From the NCBI RefSeq assembly GCF_015353075.1, contig NZ_CP064190.1, positions 1-64,000 of the forward strand: a stretch of 64,000 nucleotides of DNA, in the 5' to 3' direction. Below the pieces are notes generated by a model, which was given only the letters and a program-made list of their open reading frames with translations, was not told the origin of the DNA and searched no databases. Numbering within the stretch: position 1 is the stretch's first letter; each line of letters begins with the position of its first letter. Below are positions 53,263-61,008 of the stretch, piece by piece. The position numbers and the translations under genes were made by a program. This DNA comes from Rhizobium sp. 007 (GTDB lineage Bacteria > Pseudomonadota > Alphaproteobacteria > Rhizobiales > Rhizobiaceae).

Positions 53263-54531
53263 TCAGCCCAAACGACCTCGGCTGAGGTTGCCGATGGATC
53301 GATGATGCATCAACGCTATGCTTCGGGACATTTCGTTGCGCTGAATCATGAGCGCTTCGTCGCCACCTCGGCCAGGCTTCGCAACCATAAAGTCCGGCTG
53401 AGTCGCAAGAGCGATATGTGTCGAGACACGCGCAGATTGATCCGTCTCGTTATAGCTTCCCCCGAGAAAGGCACCCATTCTGTGTTCTTTGCAATAAAGG
53501 ACTGCCTCGATCGTATTATTAATACCCCCGAGATCGGGCATTTTGATTTGCACGAAATCGCTTGCGTCGGCGGCGATTAGCGCTTTGATGTCGTCGAAGG
53601 TATTGCACCACTCATCCGCGATAATTGGAACGTTGATCCCTGCCGCTCGTAGTTGCACACGGATTTCGTGAAAAAGCGTGAGGTGTTCGTCGCGCGTCGC
53701 GCCGGTTACCGGTCCCTCGATAACTAAGTCGAAGGGCTTCGCTGCTTCGGAGGCGCGGCCAAGACACGCTACAATCGCCGACACGTTGTTGCTAAACAGA
53801 TCGCCCAGAGTTCCGCCCATGTCGACAACTATGCGAGGTTGGTACCCCGGGTCTCCGATCGCCAGAATGCGCGACGCCACGTACCGGATGTACTCAAATA
53901 AATTCTCCGCGCCAGCGGTAAGTTGTTGCTGCGCATTTTGGTAGTACGAGTGCGGAAGCAGATCCACGCGTTTAAGTATCATGCGGTCGAGTTGCTTTGG
54001 GTCATCAAGTTCGCCAGTCGAAAGTATAGGTATTGGAGTAGTCGAAATACCTGTCTCGTATTCTCGTGCTACGACCTCCGCCATCGTCTCTCTTCCAATG
54101 AGCGATACAGCATGGAGAAGCGCCTGCGTGATCCCGTAACGCACCGCAATATGAAGTTTCGTGCCACGACTGTCGTGGGCATCAAATTCCTCTGCAACTG
54201 TTTTAAAGGAACTGATATCCCGACCTCTCAACATGCCAGCAACTTCACCATTTAAACGGTCCAGGTGCATGGAAGGGAGGAAAATGGGATCTCTGCCGTA
54301 TACGCCTGAGTAGACCACGTCAGTGCAGTCACCGAATGCTACTTGGCCGTCTTCGAGTACTAATACCACCGAGATTGTCTTCGCTGGCTCGGCGATAGTG
54401 CTGAAATGTGGGGTCGCAACTGGTCCCTTATAAGTAAAGCCGTCGACAACGCGCCCCAACCGAACCGCCGCGAAATCGATGTGGAAATACGCAGATTGAC
54501 CGGTTGGAAATATAACGTCGCTAATTTTCAC
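53263..54531 (-). CDS. mal: 3-Methylaspartate ammonia-lyase, copy 2
   Basis: A 422-residue enolase-superfamily lyase with all MAL landmarks: SVVLVLEDGQVAFGDC, YSGVYGRDPIF, the His in LLPHSYYQ, Asp in VVDMGGTLGD, Glu in VIEGPVTG, Asp in IADEWCNTFDD, the catalytic Lys in VQIKMPDLGGINN, GGSYNETDQSAR and GDEALMIQRNEM. It is closer to the clostridial enzyme in the EWCNT block than copy 1. GTG 54531 is used, with a GGGGAGA site upstream. It is the last gene of the phosphonate-like operon, 57 bases after the exporter, so its substrate may be a product of that pathway. Confidence 0.9.
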   Translation of the reverse strand: MKISDVIFPTGQSAYFHIDFAAVRLGRVVDGFTYKGPVATPHFSTIAEPAKTISVVLVLEDGQVAFGDCTDVVYSGVYGRDPIFLPSMHLDRLNGEVAGMLRGRDISSFKTVAEEFDAHDSRGTKLHIAVRYGITQALLHAVSLIGRETMAEVVAREYETGISTTPIPILSTGELDDPKQLDRMILKRVDLLPHSYYQNAQQQLTAGAENLFEYIRYVASRILAIGDPGYQPRIVVDMGGTLGDLFSNNVSAIVACLGRASEAAKPFDLVIEGPVTGATRDEHLTLFHEIRVQLRAAGINVPIIADEWCNTFDDIKALIAADASDFVQIKMPDLGGINNTIEAVLYCKEHRMGAFLGGSYNETDQSARVSTHIALATQPDFMVAKPGRGGDEALMIQRNEMSRSIALMHHRSIGNLSRGRLG

Positions 54532-54588
54532 GATAAGTCTCCCCTGTTCAAAGATGCAAATGCATACGAACTAACTTGGGGGATGTAG

Positions 54589-55968
54589 TTACCATCGGGC
54601 AGTCCTCCCCATGCAAACTTGAAACGCTGCAAGTGCTAGAAAAAACAAAATCGCTGAAGTCAGGAACGAAAGCTTTAGTCCATAAAATAGTAGGTCTGGC
54701 CCACCAGTCGCAACTATTCCGTAGACGGCAACCCCAATTGCGCCAGTTCCTTGCTTGGCAGTATTTAGGAAAGCACCTGCCGTGCCGGCCCGGTCGAGCG
54801 CTACGCTTCCCAAGAGAATGTCGGTCGCAGCCGGCGCTATCAGCCCCGCCATTCCCACTGGGATGAGCAGAAAGGCGACAATGCTCGGATCAACTAAGCT
54901 CTCCGACATGTAGAAATAAAGCACAAAGTACCCAATGCACGCGACCGTTAAGCCGGCGATTAGTGGTAGGCGCGGACCGAATACGCTGCCGAGCCAGCCA
55001 CCTCCGATGCTCGCCAACACGAAGGCAAAGCTGAACGGCAGAAAAGCTAGCCCTGTTTCCGCGGGAGAATAATCGTGCTGTCGCTGGAAGTAGAGCGAAA
55101 GCACAAACACGACGCCATAGTAAGTTATATTTGTCACGCAACTAACGGCAATGGCGGCAGTGAACCCTGCTCGGCCAAAGAGATCCAAAGGCAATACGGA
55201 TTCGCCTCGCCGCCGTCCCATAATAAGCGCGGACACGCCTGCTGTGACAGCTAGGAGAAGGAAGCCGACCACCAGCGGTTCCGTGAGGCCACGTCGCCCC
55301 GCCTCGATCGCAGCGGCGATGAAACCCAGGAGCGTGAGGGCTACAAATGTTTGTCCCACAAGATCGAACCGCGCCTTGGCATTTCTCGGTGTGGCGCGAA
55401 TATAGCGAAGCGCGAAGAGGGCAGTTGCCAGACACAAAATACCCTCGGCCGCAAACGCATTCCGCCATCCAGCAATCGTCATGAGGTATCCGCCGACTAC
55501 CGGGTTAAGCGCAACTGCCGCTCCGCCCACGGCCGTCCAGACTGCGATCGACCGTGCTCTGAGCCGAGGGTTTCCGTCACATTCCCTGGCAATGAGTGCA
55601 AGGGAACATGGGATAATGAGCGCTGACGCCATACCGGCTAGCGCTTGGGAGACGACGAGGGATGCGATAGTTGTGCCGGCCGCGGTGCCAAAAGAACCGA
55701 AGGCGAAAATGCCGACACCCCAAAGAAACGTTGGTCGCAACCCGAGACGATCGCACAGCGTACCCCCCGATAGAAGAAGGGCTGCGAACGCGAGCATATA
55801 TGCGTTCACGATCCACTGCAGTGAAGAGACGTCTGCACCAAACTCAATCTGGATCCGATAAATAGCAAGATTCAGAATCGCTGTATTGCACTGGACAATG
55901 ACATGGCCCAAGCATGTGACTATTAGAGTGTTTTGTATTGTCATGTGATGAGTTCCGGCCGCGGCCAT
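54589..55968 (-). CDS. MFS exporter, DHA2 (14-TM, EmrB/QacA) family
   Basis: A 459-residue transporter with about 14 hydrophobic segments. Motif A is GTLCDRLGLRPTFLWG, the proline-rich helix motif reads VVGGYLMTIAGWRNAF, and family features appear at the N-terminus (LNLAIYRIQIEFGADVSSLQ and WIVNAYMLAFAALLLSGG). ATG 55968 is chosen because AAGGAG lies just before it; the GTG ten codons earlier lacks a site. In a biosynthetic operon it would export the product. Confidence 0.85.
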   Translation of the reverse strand: MAAAGTHHMTIQNTLIVTCLGHVIVQCNTAILNLAIYRIQIEFGADVSSLQWIVNAYMLAFAALLLSGGTLCDRLGLRPTFLWGVGIFAFGSFGTAAGTTIASLVVSQALAGMASALIIPCSLALIARECDGNPRLRARSIAVWTAVGGAAVALNPVVGGYLMTIAGWRNAFAAEGILCLATALFALRYIRATPRNAKARFDLVGQTFVALTLLGFIAAAIEAGRRGLTEPLVVGFLLLAVTAGVSALIMGRRRGESVLPLDLFGRAGFTAAIAVSCVTNITYYGVVFVLSLYFQRQHDYSPAETGLAFLPFSFAFVLASIGGGWLGSVFGPRLPLIAGLTVACIGYFVLYFYMSESLVDPSIVAFLLIPVGMAGLIAPAATDILLGSVALDRAGTAGAFLNTAKQGTGAIGVAVYGIVATGGPDLLFYGLKLSFLTSAILFFLALAAFQVCMGRTARW

Positions 55969-56116
55969 CCCACTCTCCTTAGACTTCGGATCGGACACAT
56001 AAAATCGATCGCCCTAAATGAAGCAGGGACGCTAATCTTAGTGCGACTTATCGAATAGGTTACGAACGAGTGGAAATGATCGGCTGGCCGCCCGGTCCGC
56101 TCGCCGCGCAATCTGC

Positions 56117-56893
56117 CTAAACTGCTTCGACTGTCCAACTGTGAGTGTTGTAAGATAAATTCAGGTTCGGACGATCTCCGATAAGTTCGTCAATCGCGCA
56201 AATGATATTCGTCCATCGTTCTGGCCCGGCTTGGCTCTGAATATCGAAGGACAAGCGGAACATGTTCAGATATTGGTCCCTAGTTGTTAGCTCACTGTGC
56301 CAGCCTTCGACGTGTATGCATTGGGAAAGTGAGGTATCGCTCGTCAATATTTGGGAGAGGCGTGGGAACAATTCCTCTATATCTTCGTATACGCGGCGAA
56401 TTCCGGGAACCATGCTTCTGACGATCCCGTCGACCTCGCGTTGGAAGGGGTCGTTGGCAAGGTCGCGCAGGCACCAAATCGCCGTGAACTGCCCGCCCGG
56501 CCGCAGGATCCTCCGTATCTCCCGCAAGGCGCACTTGTGATCCGTCCAATGAAATGCATCGCCCATCCAGGTCCAGTCGACACAGGCGTCGGGAAGGCCG
56601 GTCGCCTCCGCAGTGCCCGCCTGCCAGGAAACCTCCTGTGCGGCTCCAACCGCGTTCGTTCCCACATCGCGCATTTCATCGCTCGGTTCTATCGCAAGCC
56701 CACGCCAGCCCGCCCACGCAATCATGTTGGTTAGGGTCCCGGTGCCCGCACCGATATCTGCAAAAGTTCCGTTTGGTGCCCCTCTCGCGGCTCGCAGGAG
56801 ATCGATGACTTCGCGCGAGTACAAGTACCTGAAGAGGTACGCTGGCGCGACGCGCGAGAAGTCATTCGATGTCTTTCCGAGTAAAGGGCGCAT
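56117..56893 (-). CDS. Class I SAM-dependent methyltransferase
   Basis: A 258-residue enzyme of the Methyltransf_11 type. Motif I is FADIGAGTGTLTNMIA, the acidic loop LAIEPSDEMR, motif II/III around WTWMGDAFHWTDH and LREIRRILRPGGQFTAIWC. The C-terminal part varies by substrate and gives no clue. ATG 56893 has a GGAG site; a GTG at 56920 would overlap the opine dehydrogenase stop (GTGA). It may methylate the amine, carboxylate or phosphonate of the pathway product. Confidence 0.8.
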   Translation of the reverse strand: MRPLLGKTSNDFSRVAPAYLFRYLYSREVIDLLRAARGAPNGTFADIGAGTGTLTNMIAWAGWRGLAIEPSDEMRDVGTNAVGAAQEVSWQAGTAEATGLPDACVDWTWMGDAFHWTDHKCALREIRRILRPGGQFTAIWCLRDLANDPFQREVDGIVRSMVPGIRRVYEDIEELFPRLSQILTSDTSLSQCIHVEGWHSELTTRDQYLNMFRLSFDIQSQAGPERWTNIICAIDELIGDRPNLNLSYNTHSWTVEAV

Positions 56894-56916
56894 TGTGTAA
56901 CTCCGATATGGATTTA

Positions 56917-58128
56917 TCACTCATCGTATACGTGAGTGTTCCAATTTGTTTGAGCGGCGGTTGGAACTCTATTGAACTGAACGGCTATGCCGCCGGCGTT
57001 CTGTGGAAAACTCCGCGGGAGATAGTCCGTGGCCCTTCCAAAATCCGGCGCGCTAAGCGTCTCAGCCCAGGCGGCGATCTCTTTGAGCATAGGCGTCTCA
57101 ACGTTCAGTCGATGCGCGATTGCCACGAGCAGTGACAGTCCGAAATGGGTGTCCTCGTAGAAAATTCGATGAGAAAAATCGATTCCAAATCCAATCCCAT
57201 TGCTAGCGCGGACTAGCGGAACCATTCCCTTGAATGCTCGATTCGTTTTGAAGATGGCGTGAAGGCTCGAGCCGTCGGCTATAAAGTCTTGATAGTTTCG
57301 GAGAAGATCGTCACGCAGCGGCGTCAAGGATGCAAGATCGCACCCGTGTTCGACTCTCACCCTTTCGATCAGCCGATACTGCTCGGCAGCACATTCTTCA
57401 ATATAGGCTGCGCCAAGTTCGGTCAGGTCGCGCCACCAGCCGTGGTGGCCAGTGAAGTTGGCGTCCGGGTTATCCGAATGCGGGCCGATAAGACCGTAGA
57501 GGGCCGGCATGTGCAGCACCGGGTTGCCGAACGCCAGTGTGAGTTCGAGAAAACTGCTGGCGACGATAAAATCAACCCGGAAAAGATGCTCCAGTATGTG
57601 CTTTAGCTCATCAACCTGGTCGCCTGGGCCCGGTTTGTGACAAGCGAATACGTGGGTCCTCGGGCCGCCACCGGCAGCTACGGAAACGCCAGGCACCAAA
57701 TTGTATGCTGTGTACGGCGCATCTTTGGTTCCCCAGATCACGACGTTCGGTGGCAACATGCTATCGGCTAGCCAATCGAAACCGGCATTGCCCGGAATGG
57801 CCCCGACAAAGACGGGATGATGCCGGTCAACGAAGGGGGCTATCGACGCAAGGATGAGCGCCCTTACATGAGCCGGAACAGCCAAGATTACAACGTCCGC
57901 GCCGACAATCGTGTCGCGAGGACTGTTCGAAATATTCTGCGGGCGACCTCGACACTCGCTTCCATCGGGAAGGACCGCCAAAAATCCTTTGGGCGGCATG
58001 GCGGCGCAGAGCTCAGTTGCTTTTCGAGTGTAAACCGAAATCTCCACGCCCGTGACATGCGAAAACAGGGCGGCATAGAGGTGCGCTGTTCGTCCGCCGC
58101 CGCAAATACACACCTTTAACGTTCGCAT
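56917..58128 (-). CDS. Octopine/nopaline-type opine dehydrogenase
   Basis: A 403-residue NAD(P)-dependent enzyme. The N-terminal Rossmann domain has KVCICGGGRTAHLYAALF and ADVVILAVPAHVRALIL. The C-terminal helical domain carries FGNPVLHMPALYGL with the conserved catalytic histidine, and GFGIDFSHRIFYED. Opine dehydrogenases join the amino group of an amino acid to a 2-oxo acid and reduce the imine. It lies between the HisC-like PLP gene and the methyltransferase in one operon. Substrates are unknown; an amino-phosphonate plus an oxo acid would suit the neighbours. Confidence 0.85.
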   Translation of the reverse strand: MRTLKVCICGGGRTAHLYAALFSHVTGVEISVYTRKATELCAAMPPKGFLAVLPDGSECRGRPQNISNSPRDTIVGADVVILAVPAHVRALILASIAPFVDRHHPVFVGAIPGNAGFDWLADSMLPPNVVIWGTKDAPYTAYNLVPGVSVAAGGGPRTHVFACHKPGPGDQVDELKHILEHLFRVDFIVASSFLELTLAFGNPVLHMPALYGLIGPHSDNPDANFTGHHGWWRDLTELGAAYIEECAAEQYRLIERVRVEHGCDLASLTPLRDDLLRNYQDFIADGSSLHAIFKTNRAFKGMVPLVRASNGIGFGIDFSHRIFYEDTHFGLSLLVAIAHRLNVETPMLKEIAAWAETLSAPDFGRATDYLPRSFPQNAGGIAVQFNRVPTAAQTNWNTHVYDE

Positions 58129-58213
58129 AGATGTTTCCTACAAATTGATCACTCAGCGTCTGTTCTTCAATAAAGATCGCATGCCTGGTGAGCGGGTTTC
58201 CGGCAGAAAGTCT

Positions 58214-59371
58214 CTATGAGACCTCGTCGCGCCTGCCGGCAATCGCTGCTGCCGTCTCCACTAGGCCGTCGACGAGGCGCTGATTGTCAGCTGCGCGACG
58301 CGCAGCGATTCGCAGATAGCGACCGCCCTCGCCCATCGTTTTTCCGCTGTTGTGCCGAACAAGAATGCGATGCCGCTCGAGGAGTGCATCGGCCAGAGCC
58401 GGTCCGTCCGGCCATTCGTCCGGAGTACGGCACAGCGCGAAGTTAGCGTGAGGCGGAATGACGATCATTCCTGGGATCGAGGAGAGCAGCCCAAATAAAT
58501 TGTCGCGGTCGGCTCGAACCTGTTTCCAACTCGCCTCTGCTTCCGAGCGGAGGGAGCCGATGCGGCTGAGGAAGAATTCTGCAAGCGAATTCACATTCCA
58601 GATCGGAAGAAATTCTCGCAGCCTCTCCGCAAAGGCAGTGTTTGATGAGAGGACATAACCAACACGCAGACCGCAGGAACCATAGATTTTTCCAAGACTC
58701 TTTAAAACCACGACGTTACTGAGAGCATCCAAGTCAGATTCTAAACTTTCGTGATGGCCCAGATCTGCAAACTCGACGAACGACTCGTCCAGAAGAAGCA
58801 TTTTGCCGCGCTCTCCGAGGCGTGTCGCCAATTTGACCAGCTTTTCCTTTCCGACAACTCTTGACGTCGGATTGTTCGGAGAGATTACAATTGCCGCATC
58901 AACGTCGGTCTTCTCGACGAAGCTCGCGAATTCGTCGACGTCGAGATCGAACGACGGAGCACTGAGGGGAAATCGGACCAGGCGACCGGGAAGCGCAGTG
59001 TATTCGTAGGGGTTAAACGAAGGTGTAGGAACGGCGATCCGAAGACCAAGCCCTCTGAGAAGCACCGGAATGATCTCGGCAACACCGTTGCACACCACGA
59101 GTCGATTGGGGTCCTGTTCGATGAGCTCCCCAATCTGCTTTGCGATCTGTTGATGCGGCGACGGGTAGCTGCCAAGCAATTTTGGAAGAGCGACCCGAAG
59201 CTCTTCGAGGAGCGTACTTGGCGGGAAATAGTTATTTACCAAGAGAACATGGTCCGCCAGGTCATGTTGCCAATATCCGCCGGGCAAATCATTTACCAGA
59301 CGACTACCTGCGGTAGACGTATTCCCAGCAAATGGGTGAAGAGCAGTTGATACGTTTGCGCCAGCGGTCAT
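58214..59371 (-). CDS. HisC/CobD-like PLP-dependent aminotransferase or decarboxylase
   Basis: A 385-residue fold-type I PLP enzyme. Landmarks are LVVCNGVAEIIPVLLRGLGL, VPTPSFNPYEY, IVISPNNPTSRVVG, LLLDESFVEFAD and the PLP lysine in VVLKSLGKIYGSCGLRVGYV. The class includes histidinol-phosphate aminotransferase and threonine-phosphate decarboxylase; the hisC pathway is not nearby. Enzymes of this class accompany nucleotidyltransferase plus CDP-alcohol transferase genes in phosphonate/phosphonolipid clusters, sometimes fused to them. Confidence 0.8.
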   Translation of the reverse strand: MTAGANVSTALHPFAGNTSTAGSRLVNDLPGGYWQHDLADHVLLVNNYFPPSTLLEELRVALPKLLGSYPSPHQQIAKQIGELIEQDPNRLVVCNGVAEIIPVLLRGLGLRIAVPTPSFNPYEYTALPGRLVRFPLSAPSFDLDVDEFASFVEKTDVDAAIVISPNNPTSRVVGKEKLVKLATRLGERGKMLLLDESFVEFADLGHHESLESDLDALSNVVVLKSLGKIYGSCGLRVGYVLSSNTAFAERLREFLPIWNVNSLAEFFLSRIGSLRSEAEASWKQVRADRDNLFGLLSSIPGMIVIPPHANFALCRTPDEWPDGPALADALLERHRILVRHNSGKTMGEGGRYLRIAARRAADNQRLVDGLVETAAAIAGRRDEVS

Positions 59372-59422
59372 GAGAAGGTCCTATCCGTTCGTTTTGATGT
59401 CCGCGATTGCCGCGCGGCTGAC

Positions 59423-60031
59423 CTATCCGATTGCGCGAATAACGAGACTGGCCGAGGCAATGACCGAGAATAGTGCGATGGCCGTGTACATGAGCCCGTT
59501 CGGAGCTTTCACCCGTATCGAGGCGACATGTAACGCTGCAAGTAGTAGGAAGCTTAGGTTTACGATGACCACAAAATTACCTGGGGGAATAATGGGCCGT
59601 AGAAGAAAGAGAAGCGCTAGCGCCGGGATATCGTAGGACAGCGGCACTCCCAGGAAGCGACCGTCGTTCGATAGTCCAAAATTGGCAAAATAACTGAGCC
59701 TAATCGCGCCCGCTAGCAGCAATGCCGTGCCAGTCGCTAGCGAAAGGCTCGATGCTTGGCTGAGTTGGATGATAATGACGGCGGGCAACACGGCGCCGTA
59801 AATAATGTCCCCGAATCCGTCGAGGCTTTTTCCCATCTTTGCGATATTAGGTTCGCGGTTTTTCGTGCGTCCTGCCACGACGCCGTCAAGATGGTCAGCC
59901 AAGACTGCCCAAAGAGCTGCTCCAACAGCCAGGTCGAGGTGACCAGCCATGGCGAGGTAAAGGCTAAGTGCGGAGCAAAGGAGGCCGCCGGTGGTGATCG
60001 CGTTGGCCGGGTCGATTAGGTATTTAAGCAC
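59423..60031 (-). CDS. CDP-alcohol phosphatidyltransferase (PssA-like)
   Basis: A 202-residue membrane enzyme with about six helices. The catalytic region reads DHLDGVVAGRTKNREPNIAK then MGKSLDGFGDIIYG, matching D-x2-DG-x2-A-R...G-x3-D-x3-D except that the conserved Arg after Ala is Gly, followed by Arg. All four aspartates are present. The family transfers a CMP-activated phosphoryl or phosphonyl group to an alcohol, typically diacylglycerol or inositol. It starts at GTG 60031 with GGAGGAGT upstream. In this setting it may make a phosphonolipid. Confidence 0.85.
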   Translation of the reverse strand: MLKYLIDPANAITTGGLLCSALSLYLAMAGHLDLAVGAALWAVLADHLDGVVAGRTKNREPNIAKMGKSLDGFGDIIYGAVLPAVIIIQLSQASSLSLATGTALLLAGAIRLSYFANFGLSNDGRFLGVPLSYDIPALALLFLLRPIIPPGNFVVIVNLSFLLLAALHVASIRVKAPNGLMYTAIALFSVIASASLVIRAIG

Positions 60032-60108
60032 TGCGACTCCTCCGTCATCTCACATCATCAAACGTGGCGGCGAGCCAGTACTCGCGCCCGGCCAGCTCCG
60101 CCGCTCCG

Positions 60109-60958
60109 TTAGGGTTCTTGGAAGTAGCGATTGAAGCGATCGATATGCTCGTTCGTCCCGAAACGCGCCGGTTGGTGCGCGGCTATATTCGGGGCTGGCG
60201 AAAACAGATCCTCGGCAATTCGGAGGTCCGCCTCGCTGTCGATTTCGTACCAAGAGATCGTCGCAACGGGTCGCGCCGAGCTTCAGGCCCTTCTTTTCAA
60301 TCAGATGCCCAAGCAGCTCTTCGGTGTAGGCCTTGGTCGCCCCCGACCCGATCAGGTCGTCGAGCACCGGTACAATCACCTTCCTCAAGGTCTCTCCCGA
60401 GAACCTTAGGAGGTTCATCGTCTTGAAAAGCGCCGGGCCGCCCGTCACCGATAAGTTGGCGGCGGTCTGCTTCATGCGGACCTCGGTGATGATTCCGTCG
60501 GGGCCGAGAACGACCGCGGAACCTTCCATCCTCTCATCGAATGGGGCGACATCGGCAGCATCGCTGGACGGATCTTCGCGAAGCCGGCCCAATGCGTCCT
60601 CTTCGAAGAAGACGTCGCCCCCCAGCAGATAGCTATCTCCCTGCAGCAGGGCCTCACGCGCCAACCACAGGGAGTAAGCGCTGCCGGTCTTATCGAACAC
60701 CGAGGATTCGATGTAGTCGATCTCGAGCCCTCCAAATCTTCGGCCGCACGCGTATTGAATGGCGTCCTTGCGGTAGCCGACGACGATCGATACATCCCGG
60801 ACGCCGATCGCTTCCAGATTGCGCAGCGCGTTGTGGAGGATCGAGACGCCGTGGACCTCGACGAGGGGCTTCGGCCGAAGATCGGTCAGCGGCCGTAGCC
60901 TCGTTCCGAAACCCGCTGCAAGAATCACGGCCATCTGTGGTACGCGAGACGTCGTCAT
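60109..60958 (-). pseudogene. LicC/Fom1-like nucleotidyltransferase, frameshifted near the 3' end
   Basis: An NTP-transferase related to choline-phosphate and phosphonate cytidylyltransferases. It has AVILAAGFGTRLRPLTDLRP with PKPLVEVHG, TGSAYSLWLAREALL and SYLLGGDVFFEEDAL. ATG 60958 follows a GGAAGGAC site. Up to TRCDD the frame is normal; then the expected ending WYEIDSEADLRIAEDLFSPA appears in another frame to a TAA at 60109, so one base was gained or lost near 60253. In the original frame the protein runs on to 60050 with an unrelated tail of about 70 residues. The catalytic core is complete, so partial activity is possible. Confidence 0.75.
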
Positions 60959-61008
60959 TTTGAGCTGTCCTTCCTCTCTTTGCGTGCGGCAGCGCCGCCG
61001 TCGGCGGA

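Noticed and set aside
43753..54531. Reading the two lyases as dipeptide epimerases or mandelate racemases
   Set aside because: They are enolase-superfamily proteins, but the QIKMPDLGGINN, DEWCN(T/N) and LEDGQVAFGDC motifs and the position of the catalytic His are specific to methylaspartate ammonia-lyase.
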